Positions 16,541 to 25,445 are shown, numbered from the stretch's first letter. The stretch: DNA of 64,000 nucleotides from VYDC01 sp963667515 (GCA_963667515.2 CAXXXY010000011.1:186001-250000), one strand, 5' to 3'. The notes: generated by a model not told the origin, from the sequence alone. A program made the numbers and translations.

Positions 16541-17379
16541 ATGACACCGACGGCGCCGCCGCGGATGCGACGCGGCCTCGTGCCCACACCCGTCGGCGCG
16601 ATCGAGTACCTCGAGCTGGGCGCCGGGCCGCCGCTGCTGGCGCTGCACCCGACGCCGGGCTCCTGCCTCTGGTACGCCGACGTCGCGCCGCTGCTGTCAG
16701 GCGAGCGGCGCGTGATCGCGATGACGACGATGGGCTACGGTCGTTCCGACCGCCCCGACCCGCCGTACACGACGGTGCGGCAGTACGCGGAGGCGGCGAT
16801 CGCCTTCCTCGACGCGCTGGGGGTGGAGCGCGCGAGCGTGCTCGGCTCGCACACAGGCTCCCTGCTCGCCGTCGAGATCGCGGCGGGCTGGCCGCAGCGC
16901 GTCGATCGGCTCGTGCTGGGCGAGCCGTTCAACTGGAACACGCCCGCCCGCCGCGAGGCGCTGACCCGCCAGCACACCTACGCGCGCCGCGGCCGGACGG
17001 CTCACACCTGCTCGAGCTGTGGCGGCGGCAGGGGCCGGACCGCCCCGGCGTCGACCTGCACGAGTTCGCGCGGCGCTTCGCGGACTTCCTCGTCGTCAAC
17101 GCACCCGAGCCGGCCTACGGCGCGCTCGGCTGGGAGGGCGCCGGCCCCTACGTCATCACGCGCTACGAGCTGTGGGAGCGCGCGGCGCTCGTCGAGGCGT
17201 GGACGCTCGTGATCCACGGGACGGAGAGCGACCTCGCGCGCTCGCAGCCGCGCTTCCTGGAGACGATGCCGCGAGCGCGCGCCATCCGGCTGCCCAGCGA
17301 GGGCCGCTTCTCGCCTCGGCAGGCGCCGGATCTGTGGGCGCGCGAGGTGCAGGCGTTCCTGCGCGAGCCGGGCGTCTGA
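16541..17379 (+). pseudogene. Alpha/beta hydrolase with one frameshift
   Basis: This alpha/beta-hydrolase protein of about 279 residues is related to the intact one at 55764. The N-terminal half (LELGAGPPLLALHPTPGS, TTMGYGRSDRP, nucleophile-elbow LGSHTGS) is in one frame. The rest (HLLELWRRQGPDRPG to VQAFLREPGV) is in another, joined by one indel at about 17000. The elbow is GSHTG, with His where Ser normally sits. The C-terminal His seems replaced by RFSPRQAPDL, so classical triad chemistry is doubtful even without the frameshift. It follows the broken amidohydrolase by 26 bases, the same operon. Confidence 0.8.
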
Positions 17380-17451
17380 GCGGCGGCTGAGCAGCGCGCG
17401 GGGCGCTCGCTCGCGGGGCCGAGAGCTACAGGAGCGCGAAGGGGGTGCGCG

Positions 17452-17806
17452 GTGCGGATACAGGGCGGGCAGCTGCTGAGCCTCGGCTACGGGAAGTACG
17501 TGCGCTCCGACGAGGTGATCGCGGTCGATCCGATCACGGAGGAGCGCGGGCCCGGCCGGCGCACGCACGTCTGGGTGCGCGGCCTGCCCGAGCCGCTGGT
17601 CGCCTCGCGCTCGGACGCGGCGCTGGTTCGACGATCTCGTGACGCCCGCCGAGGAGGCCGCGCGGATGCGGCAGCTGCGCTCGGCGCTCAGCACCGTCGC
17701 GAAGGCGCTGGAGGGGGTGCCGCCCGTGCTGCAGCGCGTGATCCGCGAGGAGAGCGGCGTCGATCTGCCGGCGCTGGTGGAGGAGTCCCGGCGCGCCCTC
17801 GGCTAG
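17452..17806 (+). pseudogene. DUF370/RemA-like protein with C-terminal extension, one frameshift
   Basis: The first 60 residues match the DUF370 family (RemA of Bacillus, a DNA-binding regulator of matrix genes): LLSLGYGKYVRSDEVIAVDP, then GRRTHVWVRGLPEPLVASRS. The frame slips at about 17625 (GCTGGTTCGACG); after the slip it continues as FDDLVTPAEEAARMRQ and PPVLQRVIREESGVDLPAL, an acidic helical tail not found in RemA. GTG at 17452 is the start. The TAG stop at 17804-17806 overlaps the stop of the convergent RidA-like gene within one CTAG. The target is unknown. Confidence 0.72.
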
Positions 17807-18690
17807 CCGGCGCCCGGGGCCGCATCGTCGGGAGCCCCATCGTCGGGCGCCAGCGCCCACAGGTCGACCTCGATCAGCGCCTCCGCGCGCGGCAGCTCGG
17901 CGATGAAGGTCGTGCTCGCGATCGGCTCGTCGGCGAAGAGCTCGGCGCGGATCGAGTTGAGTTGCGCGTAGTTCTCGCGGCTCTTCAGCACCACCGTCAT
18001 CTTGATCGCGTCGCGCCACCCGAGGCCGGCGGCCGCGAGCGCCGCCTCGAGGTTGGCGAAGCTCTGCCGCGCCTGCGCCTCGAAGCTCGGCGGCAGCTCG
18101 CGGCTCTCCGCCGGCCCCGCGAGGTGCGAGTCGGCGCCCGTGGCGGAGAAGACGACGAGCCGCCCCGCGCGCACGCCGCCGGCGAACGGCCCCGCGCCCC
18201 CCGCGAGCCCCGTCACGCGCCACTTCTCGATCACCGCGCCACCCCCCGTCCCCGCCCGACCGACGACCGCGCCGCCGCCGGGCTGCACGGCCCACAGATC
18301 CACCTCGATCAGCATCTCGGCGCGCAGCAGCCGCGCGACCGCGACGGTGCTGGCGAGCGGCGTGCCGGCGACGGGCGTGTCGCCCAGCGCCTCGGCGCGG
18401 ATCGCCTCGAACGCCGCGCGGTCCTCGCGCCGCGTCAGGATCACGGTCATCTGCACCGCGTGCCGCCAGCCCAGCCCCGCCGCCTCGAGCGCGGTCTCGA
18501 GGTTGGCGAAGGTCTGCCGCGCCTGCGCCTCGAAATCGGGCACGAGCTTGCGCTCGTTCGCCGGCCCCGAGAGGTGCGAGAGCGCGCTCGTGCCGGAGAT
18601 CGCGACGAGGCCACCCGCCGCGATGCCGCGCACGAACGGGCCGATCGGCTCGCCGAGCCCGGCGGGCGCCACCACGCGCCTCTCCGCCAT
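17803..18690 (-). CDS. Tandem RidA-domain protein (fused Rid/YjgF pair)
   Basis: This 295-residue protein is two consecutive Rid/YjgF domains, about residues 5-138 and 150-282, each with QAxQTFANLExALEAAGLGW-type helices and a closing RAExLIEVDLWA strand. RidA hydrolyses reactive enamine/imine intermediates using a conserved Arg. At that site both domains read LASTVAV or IASTTFI, without Arg, so this belongs to the Rid groups lacking canonical deaminase activity. Single-domain Rid proteins form trimers; the fusion should form pseudo-hexamers. It has a likely promoter TACACT 51 bases upstream. Stop overlaps that of the DUF370 gene. Confidence 0.85.
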   Translation of the reverse strand: MAERRVVAPAGLGEPIGPFVRGIAAGGLVAISGTSALSHLSGPANERKLVPDFEAQARQTFANLETALEAAGLGWRHAVQMTVILTRREDRAAFEAIRAEALGDTPVAGTPLASTVAVARLLRAEMLIEVDLWAVQPGGGAVVGRAGTGGGAVIEKWRVTGLAGGAGPFAGGVRAGRLVVFSATGADSHLAGPAESRELPPSFEAQARQSFANLEAALAAAGLGWRDAIKMTVVLKSRENYAQLNSIRAELFADEPIASTTFIAELPRAEALIEVDLWALAPDDGAPDDAAPGAG

Positions 18691-18740
18691 CGCGACCCCT
18701 CACCCGCTGCGAGCGCTCCGCCGAGCGGCGGGGCGGGCGC

Positions 18741-18746
18741 AGTGTA
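18741..18746 (-). promoter_or_regulatory. -10-like hexamer TACACT for the Rid gene
   Basis: TACACT on the minus strand lies 51 bases upstream of the Rid start. No -35 is clear. The same hexamer is found before the genes at 20291, 32047, 46937 and 62622. Confidence 0.45.
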
Positions 18747-19013
18747 GCGGGCGGGCGCCGCGCCCTCGACGCCCTCGGGCCGAGCGCCCGGCGTTGCGGA
18801 GCGAGGCCGTCACGAGCTATGAGAGGGAACGCGCGGGCGGCAGCCGCGGAGGGCCGGAGGTGGCGCCGTGCCGACGTGCTCCTCGCTCAGCGGGCGGCGC
18901 CGCGACGAGCGCGATCGCGCCCGCCTCGAGGCGCGCCCCCGCCTCGGCGAGCGCGGCTGCGGCTGCGGCTGGGCGCGGCTACGTCGGGCCCCGGCTCGCG
19001 GGCGTGGCGCGAC
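18747..19013. other. Spacer before the VOC gene
   Basis: The spacer between the divergent Rid and VOC genes holds TATGAG at 18818-18823 as a possible -10 for the VOC gene. The VOC frame is open through here but its residues are Arg/Ala/Pro rich and without domain character, so I do not include them in the gene. Nothing else is recognisable. Confidence 0.3.
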
Positions 19014-19895
19014 GTGAGCGGCTTCGCGCTCGGGCACTACGCCGTCGCGGTCCACGACCTCGACGAGGCGGCCGCGACCTACGGGCGGCTGCTGGGGCTG
19101 GAGCGCGGCGAGAGCGGCCGCGACGAGGACGGCGGGCTGGCGTGGCTCGCGCTGGGCTTCGCGGGCGAGCGCAGCCTGCTGCTGGTGACGCCGCTGGGCG
19201 AGGCGAGCGCGCTCCACGCCGAGATGGCGCGCCGCGCCCGCGAGCGCAACCCGCACGGCGAGGGCGTCCACTCCTCCACGTGGCACGCGAGCGACCCGGC
19301 GGCGCTGGCCCGGCGCTTCGCCGAGCACACGGCGAGCACCGCCGTCGACCTCGGGGCGCCGGACGGCGAGGCGGGAGCGGCGGGCGGGGCCGGCGCCGTG
19401 CGGCTGGACCGGCGCGCGACGCACGGGCTGCAGGTGACGCTCGCGCGGCTGCCCGAGCCGCCGCCGCGCCCTGAGCTCCCGCTGTGGCCCTCGCACGTCG
19501 CGATCGCCGTGGCCGACCTCGACGCCGCCGAGGCGACGTTCGCGGGCGGGCTCGGCCTCGACGTGGAGCGCCGCTTCGAGGCGGACTACGGCGACTTCGC
19601 CGCCTCCGCCCTCTACACGGGCGGGCGCGAGGTGCTGGCGCTGATGGCGGGGCGCACGGAGACCAGCGCGGTGTCGCGCCGCATGCGCGGCATGACGAGC
19701 GAGGCGAATCCGCTGGGCGAGGGCTTCTACCTCGCGAGCTGGGCTGCCAGCGATCCCGCCGCGCTCGCCGCCCGCGTCGAGCGTGCGGGCGGGCTGGTGG
19801 CGTGGCAGCAGCGGAGCTTCTTCATCCACCCGCGCTCCACGCACGGCGTGCACATGCGCGTCTACCCCGCCGCCGGCCGCCCCGGGGACGGCTGA
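19014..19895 (+). CDS. Two-domain VOC (glyoxalase-like) protein
   Basis: This 293-residue protein has two VOC modules at about 5-145 and 155-285: LGHYAVAVHDLDEAAATY opens the first and SHVAIAVADLDAAEATF the second. The last strand HPRSTHGVHMRVYP matches the end of the paralogue at 8235. Candidate metal ligands are the His at the start of each module and the closing His-Gly. Shared motifs such as ERNPHGEGVH suggest the two proteins act on related substrates. I chose the GTG at 19014, the first start close to the domain; the open frame upstream is low complexity. Function within the VOC superfamily is open. Confidence 0.8.
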   Translation: MSGFALGHYAVAVHDLDEAAATYGRLLGLERGESGRDEDGGLAWLALGFAGERSLLLVTPLGEASALHAEMARRARERNPHGEGVHSSTWHASDPAALARRFAEHTASTAVDLGAPDGEAGAAGGAGAVRLDRRATHGLQVTLARLPEPPPRPELPLWPSHVAIAVADLDAAEATFAGGLGLDVERRFEADYGDFAASALYTGGREVLALMAGRTETSAVSRRMRGMTSEANPLGEGFYLASWAASDPAALAARVERAGGLVAWQQRSFFIHPRSTHGVHMRVYPAAGRPGDG

Positions 19896-19976
19896 GGCGC
19901 TGGCACGGACACGGGCACCGGCGCTGGGGCAACGAGGGCGGGGCGCCCCGTCAGCCGCTCGAGCGGCGCGGCGCGG

Positions 19977-20291
19977 CTACTCGTCGGGTGTCTCGCCGAC
20001 ATCGTAGTCGATCGAGGTGATGCCGTCGAGGTTGCCCGTGAGGTTGTCCGCGACCATACGGTCGTGCGCCTCGCTCTCCTCGTACTGGCGCCACGACGCG
20101 CGCGTGGCGAAGTCCATCGTCAGGATCCAGTTGTAGCGCTTGAAGCGCCCCTCGGAGAGGTTGGGCTGCACGGAGACGTGGAGCAGGCCGGGGTTCCCCT
20201 CCTGCATCGTCTTGTAGCCGTTCTGGACGGCCTGGAGGGTCTCCTCGCTTGTCTCGTCCTTGAACTTGAAGGCCATCATGTGGCGGCGCAT
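19977..20291 (-). CDS. Dabb (stress-responsive A/B barrel) protein
   Basis: This 104-residue protein has the dimeric alpha/beta-barrel (Dabb) pattern: MMAFKFKDETSEETLQAV, the loop GNPGLLHVSVQPN, then YNWILTMDFATRASWRQYEES and AHDRMVADNL. Dabb proteins dimerise into ferredoxin-like barrels; some are olivetolic-acid-cyclase-like or stress induced. No catalytic residue can be assigned with confidence. GGGAGGGA precedes the ATG at 20291, and a TACACT -10-like hexamer lies 99 bases upstream. It is monocistronic between the VOC gene and an acyl-CoA dehydrogenase. Confidence 0.85.
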   Translation of the reverse strand: MRRHMMAFKFKDETSEETLQAVQNGYKTMQEGNPGLLHVSVQPNLSEGRFKRYNWILTMDFATRASWRQYEESEAHDRMVADNLTGNLDGITSIDYDVGETPDE

Positions 20292-20389
20292 CCCGCGTCC
20301 CTCCCTCTCCGCGCAGGCCCCGCCCTCGCGGGCGCTGCGCTCGCAGGCTCGGCGTGTCGGCGCAGCCCTCGGGCGGGCCGGCCAGCGGC

Positions 20390-20395
20390 AGTGTA
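20390..20395 (-). promoter_or_regulatory. -10-like hexamer TACACT for the Dabb gene
   Basis: TACACT on the minus strand, 99 bases before the Dabb start; same motif as before the Rid gene. Confidence 0.4.
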
Positions 20396-20473
20396 GCGAG
20401 CGCGCGCGCGACGCGTGACCGAGCCTCGGCGGCGGTGGCGACGAGCGCGGGAGCGCGAGCACCCGGCGTGCCG

Positions 20474-21673
20474 CTAGCGCGGCAGAGCGAGGACGCGGTC
20501 TGCGGTCGTGTTGAGCGCGTTCTCCACGGTGCCGCCGTTATGGGCGCCCGCGATGTGCGCCATGTAGCGCCGCTGCCAGCGAGCTCGCAGCGGCGCGTGC
20601 TCCGGCGAGTCCTGCCCCACCTGCCCCGCGAGGCCCATGAGCTGCCCGCCGAAGCGCACGTGCTGCTGCGCGTAGTGCTTCCACCACACCTCCTTGACGG
20701 AGGTCTCCTTGTCGGGAGCGAGGCCCCCCTGCTCCATGACGGCGGCGACCTTGTACGAGAGCAGGCGCATGGCGCGCACGTAGATGGCGTACTCGGCGAT
20801 GCCGTCCTGAGCCCAGCTGTCGTCGATCAGCGGCTGCCCGTCATCGCCGCGCGTCTCGACGGCGTGGCGCACCAGCCCCTCGAGGTCGCCCTGCTCCGAC
20901 GCCCAGCCGCCGAGCCCGGCGCCGCCGATGCCCGCGGCGCGCGACTGGTTGAGCGAGGCGATCAGGTGGTAGAAGCCGCGGTTCTCCTCGCCGATCAGCG
21001 AGTCGGCGGGGACGCGCACGTCCTCAAAGAAGACCTGGTTCACGCGGTAGCCATCCATCGTCCATAGCGGCGTGACCTGGATGCCGGGCGTCCTCGGGTC
21101 GATCACCATCAGCGAGAGGCCGCGATGCTTCGGCGAGTCCGGGTCTGTGCGCAGCATCAGGCACAGCCACTCCGAGTCCTGGATGTGCTCGGTGAACATC
21201 TTCGATCCGTTGATGACCCACTCGTCGCCGTCGCGGACCCCACGCGTCTCCACGGAGCCGAGGTCCGTGCCGGCGTTCGGCTCCGTCAGCCCGAAGGCCC
21301 ACGTCACCTCGCCGCGGGTGATCGGCGGCAGGTGCTTCCTCTTCTGCTCCTCGGTGCCCCAGTGCACGATGCCGGGGCCCACGAAGTTGGCCGCCACCTG
21401 GTGCGAGGCCATCGGCGCGTGCGCCCCCGCCATCTCCTCATCGAAGGCGAGGCGGTGCCAGATGGAGGCGCCCCTGCCGCCGTCCTCGACGGGCCAGGTC
21501 ATCGTCAGCCAGCCTTGCTCGCCGACCTCGCGGGTGATGCGCTTGTTGAAGCCGTGGTAGTAGTCCGTGCAGTGGCGCGACTCGTCCTGGACCTCGGGGG
21601 TCAGGCGCTCGGCGAGGAAGGCGCGCACCTCCTCGCGGAAGGTCTCGACCTCGGCGGGGAACGAGAATTCCAC
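20474..21673 (-). CDS. Acyl-CoA dehydrogenase
   Basis: This 399-residue FAD flavoprotein has the acyl-CoA dehydrogenase layout: an N-terminal helical domain (FREEVRAFLAERL), the middle beta-domain with FGLTEPNAGTDLGS (FAD/substrate) and WVINGSKMFT, then the C-terminal helices. It would oxidise an acyl-CoA to the 2-enoyl-CoA and pass electrons to ETF. The catalytic base is not placed with certainty: YMAHIAGAHNGGTVENALN lacks the usual RD-x-R pattern, so substrate class is open. A TATGCT promoter-like hexamer lies 48 bases upstream. The enoyl-CoA hydratase at 63093 could act next in a pathway but is far away. Confidence 0.9.
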   Translation of the reverse strand: MEFSFPAEVETFREEVRAFLAERLTPEVQDESRHCTDYYHGFNKRITREVGEQGWLTMTWPVEDGGRGASIWHRLAFDEEMAGAHAPMASHQVAANFVGPGIVHWGTEEQKRKHLPPITRGEVTWAFGLTEPNAGTDLGSVETRGVRDGDEWVINGSKMFTEHIQDSEWLCLMLRTDPDSPKHRGLSLMVIDPRTPGIQVTPLWTMDGYRVNQVFFEDVRVPADSLIGEENRGFYHLIASLNQSRAAGIGGAGLGGWASEQGDLEGLVRHAVETRGDDGQPLIDDSWAQDGIAEYAIYVRAMRLLSYKVAAVMEQGGLAPDKETSVKEVWWKHYAQQHVRFGGQLMGLAGQVGQDSPEHAPLRARWQRRYMAHIAGAHNGGTVENALNTTADRVLALPR

Positions 21674-21720
21674 GGCGCGCCCTCTCCTCTTCGCGACCCG
21701 GGGGCCGGCCCCCGTTCGCG

Positions 21721-21726
21721 AGCATA
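21721..21726 (-). promoter_or_regulatory. -10-like hexamer TATGCT for the acyl-CoA dehydrogenase
   Basis: TATGCT on the minus strand, 48 bases before the start codon at 21673; no clear -35. Confidence 0.45.
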
Positions 21727-21772
21727 CCCACGGCGAGCGCCCTCGCGGAAGGGACGCCGCGCGCTGCGCCCG

Positions 21773-22609
21773 CTAGCGGCGCGCGTCCGCGGCGCGCGGC
21801 CCGGCCTGCGCCCCGGCGTGCCCCGCGGCCGGCCCCCCGTCGTGCTGGGCGGCCGCGTCCAGGCTGCCGGCCGCGAAGCGCACCACGCGGCCGGCGGCGG
21901 TGCGGTGGACGGCGTGGAAGCGGCCCGCGTGCAGCTCCGCGAGCAGCTCCGCGGCTCCCGCGATCGGGCGCTCGAGGCCCGTCGCGAAGTAGCCGATGCC
22001 GCTCGCGGAGTGCGCGTCGCTGCCGCCCGTCGTGGGCAGGCCGGCGATGCGCGCGACCTCGGCGGCGAAGTAGTTCTCGCGCGGGGTGTTGCAGCCGTTG
22101 GCCGCCTCGATCGCGTCGACGAGGCGGAAGACCGGGAGCTCGGCGGCCTGCTCGGCGGTCAGCGCGAGCGGCTGCACGCCGCCTGCGCGCGTCTCGAAGG
22201 CGTGGCGGAAGGGGTGCGCGACGATGAGGAAGCCGCCGACGCGGTCGAGCACGGCGCGCAGCCGTTCCGCGCGGTGGATCCCGCCCTCGTAGGAGTCAAG
22301 CCCGATCGCGAGCATGTGGCCGAGGTCGGTCGACACCTCCATCCCGAAGTTGATGAAGAGCCCCGGGTGCTCCTCCAGGTAGGCGAGCCGGGTGTGGCGA
22401 TCCCAGACGCGGTGGTGCTCGCTGACGTTGACGCCGGTGATGCCGCCCGCCTCAACGAGCCGCGGCAGCTCCGTCGGGTCCAGCGTCGAGTCCGAGGAGT
22501 GGCCGCGCGTGTGCACGTGCATGTCGACGATCGCGCCGTCGTAGCCATTGCGAAGCGCCGGCGCGTCGCCCGGTGCGTCGAGGGGAGTCGGGCGAGGGGG
22601 CTCAGGCAC
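21773..22609 (-). CDS. PHP-domain metal-dependent phosphoesterase-like protein
   Basis: This 278-residue protein has the PHP fold: DMHVHTRGHSSDS (motif I His-x-His), NVSEHHRVWD, LIVAHPFRHAFE and GGSDAHSASGIG. These four motifs bind a trinuclear metal centre in polymerase/histidinol-phosphatase relatives; stand-alone members act as nucleotide or sugar phosphoesterases such as 5'-3' exonucleases on small RNA or AMP phosphatases. The start is uncertain: GTG 22609 is taken, but the frame is open to 22708. The Ala/Gly-rich C-terminal tail of about 30 residues looks disordered. Divergent from the LLM oxidoreductase gene. Confidence 0.82.
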   Translation of the reverse strand: MPEPPRPTPLDAPGDAPALRNGYDGAIVDMHVHTRGHSSDSTLDPTELPRLVEAGGITGVNVSEHHRVWDRHTRLAYLEEHPGLFINFGMEVSTDLGHMLAIGLDSYEGGIHRAERLRAVLDRVGGFLIVAHPFRHAFETRAGGVQPLALTAEQAAELPVFRLVDAIEAANGCNTPRENYFAAEVARIAGLPTTGGSDAHSASGIGYFATGLERPIAGAAELLAELHAGRFHAVHRTAAGRVVRFAAGSLDAAAQHDGGPAAGHAGAQAGPRAADARR

Positions 22610-22680
22610 CTCCCGAGGATACGGAACGCCCCGCCGAGCAGCCACCGCGGGCCGCGCCGCGGGCGCCGAGCGCCCGCACG

Positions 22681-22686
22681 TATACT
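22681..22686 (+). promoter_or_regulatory. -10 hexamer TATACT for the LLM oxidoreductase
   Basis: TATACT, 78 bases upstream of the ATG at 22765, is one of the best -10 matches in this GC-rich window. No -35 is clear. Confidence 0.5.
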
Positions 22687-22764
22687 CGGCCTCGCGCGTG
22701 GGCGCCACGACCCGGGTGGGGCCTCGGGACGGGGCCTCGGCGCCGAGGGAGACAGGGAGCCGCG

Positions 22765-23874
22765 ATGCGCTTCGGGACGCACCACCTGCCGCTGAGCCCG
22801 AGCGCCGACGATGACCTGCGCGTCATCGGCGAGCAGCTCGACCAGATCGAGCTGGCCGACCGCCTCGGCTTCGAGCACTGCTGGCTCACGGAGCACCTGC
22901 TCTCCGGCGAGAGCGGCTTCGGCGACCCGGTCCCGCTGGCGGGCGCGATCTCGCAGCGGACGAAGCGCATCCGCGTGGGCTTCGCGGTGCTGCAGATGGC
23001 GCTCACGCACCCGACCCGCGTCTTCCTGCAGGCGAACCTGCTGGACAACCTGCTGGAGGGCCGGCTGACGCTCGGCATCGGCCGCGGCTCGGCGTTCAAC
23101 GAGTACGAGTACGTGGCGTTCGGCGCGCGCTCCGACGGCCAGCGTGAGCGCATGTTCGAGGCGATCGAGCTGCTGGAGCGCGCGTGGGCGCACGACGCCG
23201 CCCCGTTCGAGGGCGAGTTCTTCCGCGTGAGCATCCCGGACGCGCGGCCCGCGCCCGTGCAGCGACCGCACCCGCCGATCGTGCTCTCCGTGCTCTCGGA
23301 CGAGACGATGCGCTGGGCCGCCGCCCGCGGCTACGGCGTGATGATGCCGCGCCTTCCGGTGGAGAAGGCGAGCGAGCGCCTGGCCTTCTACCGCGCGGCG
23401 ATGGCGGAGGCCGGCCTCGACGCGGGCGCCGCCGAGCAGGCGCTGGAGCGCAGCACGCTGCTACGCAGCATCTACGTCTCAGACTCGGACGAGCAGGCCG
23501 AGGAGGAGGTGCGCGAGGCGACCTTCCGGCTGCACGCGCACCTGCAGCACACGCGGACGAGCTTCAACCCCACGGACGTGGACGGCCGCGCGCTGGCGCA
23601 GCAGAACGCGTCGCCGACGTGGAGCTCGCCCGACTCGACGCCCGAGGAGGCGGTCGCGAGCCTGATGTCGCGCGGCTTCATCCTCGGCTCGCCGGAGACG
23701 GTGCGCGCGCGCATCGCCGAGCTCGACGAGGCCGGCGTGCGCGGGCTGATGATCACCTTCGGCTGGGGCGACATGGGGCAGGAGCGGGTGCTGTGCTCCA
23801 TGGAGCGCTTCGCCGCCGAGGTCATGCCGCACTTCCCGGTGGCGAGCGCCGCGGAGGCAGCCTCGCGCGCCTGA
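22765..23874 (+). CDS. LLM-class flavin-dependent oxidoreductase
   Basis: This 369-residue luciferase-like monooxygenase has a TIM barrel with LADRLGFEHCWLTEHLLSG, RVGFAVLQMALTHP, the LGIGRGSAFNEYEY flavin loop and LLERAWAHDAAPFEGEFF. Such enzymes use FMNH2 or F420H2; neither can be excluded, though an F420 signature is not evident. They oxidise alkanes, sulfonates or nitrilotriacetate-type compounds. The ATG at 22765 has CAGGGAG upstream. The C-terminal 75 residues (SPDSTPEEAVASL and RARIAELDEAGVRGLM) complete the barrel. Single gene, no reductase partner alongside. Confidence 0.9.
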   Translation: MRFGTHHLPLSPSADDDLRVIGEQLDQIELADRLGFEHCWLTEHLLSGESGFGDPVPLAGAISQRTKRIRVGFAVLQMALTHPTRVFLQANLLDNLLEGRLTLGIGRGSAFNEYEYVAFGARSDGQRERMFEAIELLERAWAHDAAPFEGEFFRVSIPDARPAPVQRPHPPIVLSVLSDETMRWAAARGYGVMMPRLPVEKASERLAFYRAAMAEAGLDAGAAEQALERSTLLRSIYVSDSDEQAEEEVREATFRLHAHLQHTRTSFNPTDVDGRALAQQNASPTWSSPDSTPEEAVASLMSRGFILGSPETVRARIAELDEAGVRGLMITFGWGDMGQERVLCSMERFAAEVMPHFPVASAAEAASRA

Positions 23875-23899
23875 GCGCTCGCCCTCGCTGGCGACGGCG

Positions 23900-25399
23900 C
23901 TAGCGGCGGCGCGACCCGGCTATCGCCGGCACGATCAGCGCCACGAGCCAGACCCCGAGCGCGCTCGCGACGAGCATGGGCAGGCGCCGGCCGCGCGCGC
24001 CCTCGGCGTGCTGCCGCGAGCCCCGCGGCGGCGCGGCGGACGGCTCCGGCGTCGCGACGCGCGCGCGGGGCGTGGCCGCGAGAGGGGGCGCGGGCGCCAC
24101 GGCGGGAGGCACGACGGCAGGGCGCCGCGCCTGCGGGTCGGGCACGACCAGCACGATCGCGATCGACACGAGCGCCAGCGCGCCGAGGACCAGCAGCACG
24201 CCGTCGTAGTCGCCGACGCGGTCGAAGTAGGCCGAGACGATGACGGGGCCGGGGGCGCTGATCGCCACCTGCAGCGGCATCCCGACCCCACGCACCGCGC
24301 CGATGTGCCGCCGCCCGAAGAACGAGGCCCACACCAGCTCTTGCATCGGGATCAGCCCCGCGATGCCCGTGCCGAAGAGGAGGAAGCCGGCGGCGACCAG
24401 TGGCGTGCTCAGCGCGTTCGTCCCGGGCACGATCACGGCCACCCCCGCCGCGAGGCACGCGAAAGCCAGCGTCGCGAGGTAGCGCGCGTGGATCCGCTCC
24501 GCCGCCAACCCCCAGCCGACGCGCGTGAGCAGCCCCGGCAGCGCGAACAGCGACAGCATCGCGGCCGCCGTCGTGCGGTCGAAGCCGGAGTCGGTGAGGA
24601 TCGGGATCGTCAGCGTGCCCAGCGCGAGGAAGCTGAGGCCGGCGAGCCCGAAGGCGACGATCAAGAGCCACAGCGAGCTGGTGCGCACGGCCTCGGAGCG
24701 GGTCAGCGAGCGCGCCTCCACCAGCAGCGCGCCGCGCCGGTCGCGCGCGGGCGGCGCGTCGGGCCGGCGGCCGTCGGGAAGCAGCCCCGCGTCCTCCGGC
24801 TGGCGCCGGAACAGCAGCGCCGCCGGGATGAGCAGCACCAGCGTCGCCACCGCGAGCAGGCGCCAGCCGTCGCGCCACCCCTCGGCGTCCACGTACGGCG
24901 TCAGCAGGTTGGGCGTGAGCACGCCGGCCGCCGAGAGGCCGAGCGCCGCGATCCCGATCGCGCGGCCGCGCCGCACCTCGAACCACTTCGAGAGCACGAC
25001 GTGGACGACGAGCGTGCCCGCGAACGCCACCCCCAGCGAGAGCACGCCCGCGCGCAGCAGGTACCACTGCCAGAGCTCGGTCAGCTCGGCCATCGCCAGC
25101 AGCGCGCCCGCCGCGAGCACGGCGCCGATCAGCGTCAGCGCGCGCCCGCCGCGGCGGTCGATCACGCCGCCGAAGGCCGCGCCCGCCCCCGCCGTCACGA
25201 ACGCGCCGGCGGTGACGGCCAGCGCGAACTCCGTGCGCGACCAGCCAAGCTCGTCTGACATCGGCACGAAGAAGACGCCGTTGGCGTAGCCCTGCAGCGT
25301 GACGGAGACGCTGTTGACGACCGCGCCCGCGGCGACGATGTACCAGCCGAAGTAGATCCGTGGAGACACCGCCGGGGGCGCCTGCTGCGTCTCGGTCAC
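23900..25399 (-). CDS. MFS transporter (oxalate/formate antiporter-like, OFA type)
   Basis: This 499-residue protein has 12 predicted membrane segments and the monocarboxylate/OFA-type layout: YFGWYIVAAGAVVNSVSV at the N-terminus, DELGWSRTEFALAVTAG, and an amphipathic loop FEVRRGRAIGIA. It is a clear paralogue of the MFS at 61285 (shared PMSDDLGWSRTEF-type motif). It likely carries organic acids across the cytoplasmic membrane. The C-terminal 80 residues add a Pro/Ala-rich stretch and one extra hydrophobic segment. Next same-strand gene upstream is the ABC transporter ATPase, about 47 bases away. Confidence 0.88.
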   Translation of the reverse strand: MTETQQAPPAVSPRIYFGWYIVAAGAVVNSVSVTLQGYANGVFFVPMSDELGWSRTEFALAVTAGAFVTAGAGAAFGGVIDRRGGRALTLIGAVLAAGALLAMAELTELWQWYLLRAGVLSLGVAFAGTLVVHVVLSKWFEVRRGRAIGIAALGLSAAGVLTPNLLTPYVDAEGWRDGWRLLAVATLVLLIPAALLFRRQPEDAGLLPDGRRPDAPPARDRRGALLVEARSLTRSEAVRTSSLWLLIVAFGLAGLSFLALGTLTIPILTDSGFDRTTAAAMLSLFALPGLLTRVGWGLAAERIHARYLATLAFACLAAGVAVIVPGTNALSTPLVAAGFLLFGTGIAGLIPMQELVWASFFGRRHIGAVRGVGMPLQVAISAPGPVIVSAYFDRVGDYDGVLLVLGALALVSIAIVLVVPDPQARRPAVVPPAVAPAPPLAATPRARVATPEPSAAPPRGSRQHAEGARGRRLPMLVASALGVWLVALIVPAIAGSRRR

Positions 25400-25445
25400 G
25401 GGCAGTCCTCCCGGCCGCCGCCCGCCGACGGCCGGCCGCGGCCCG

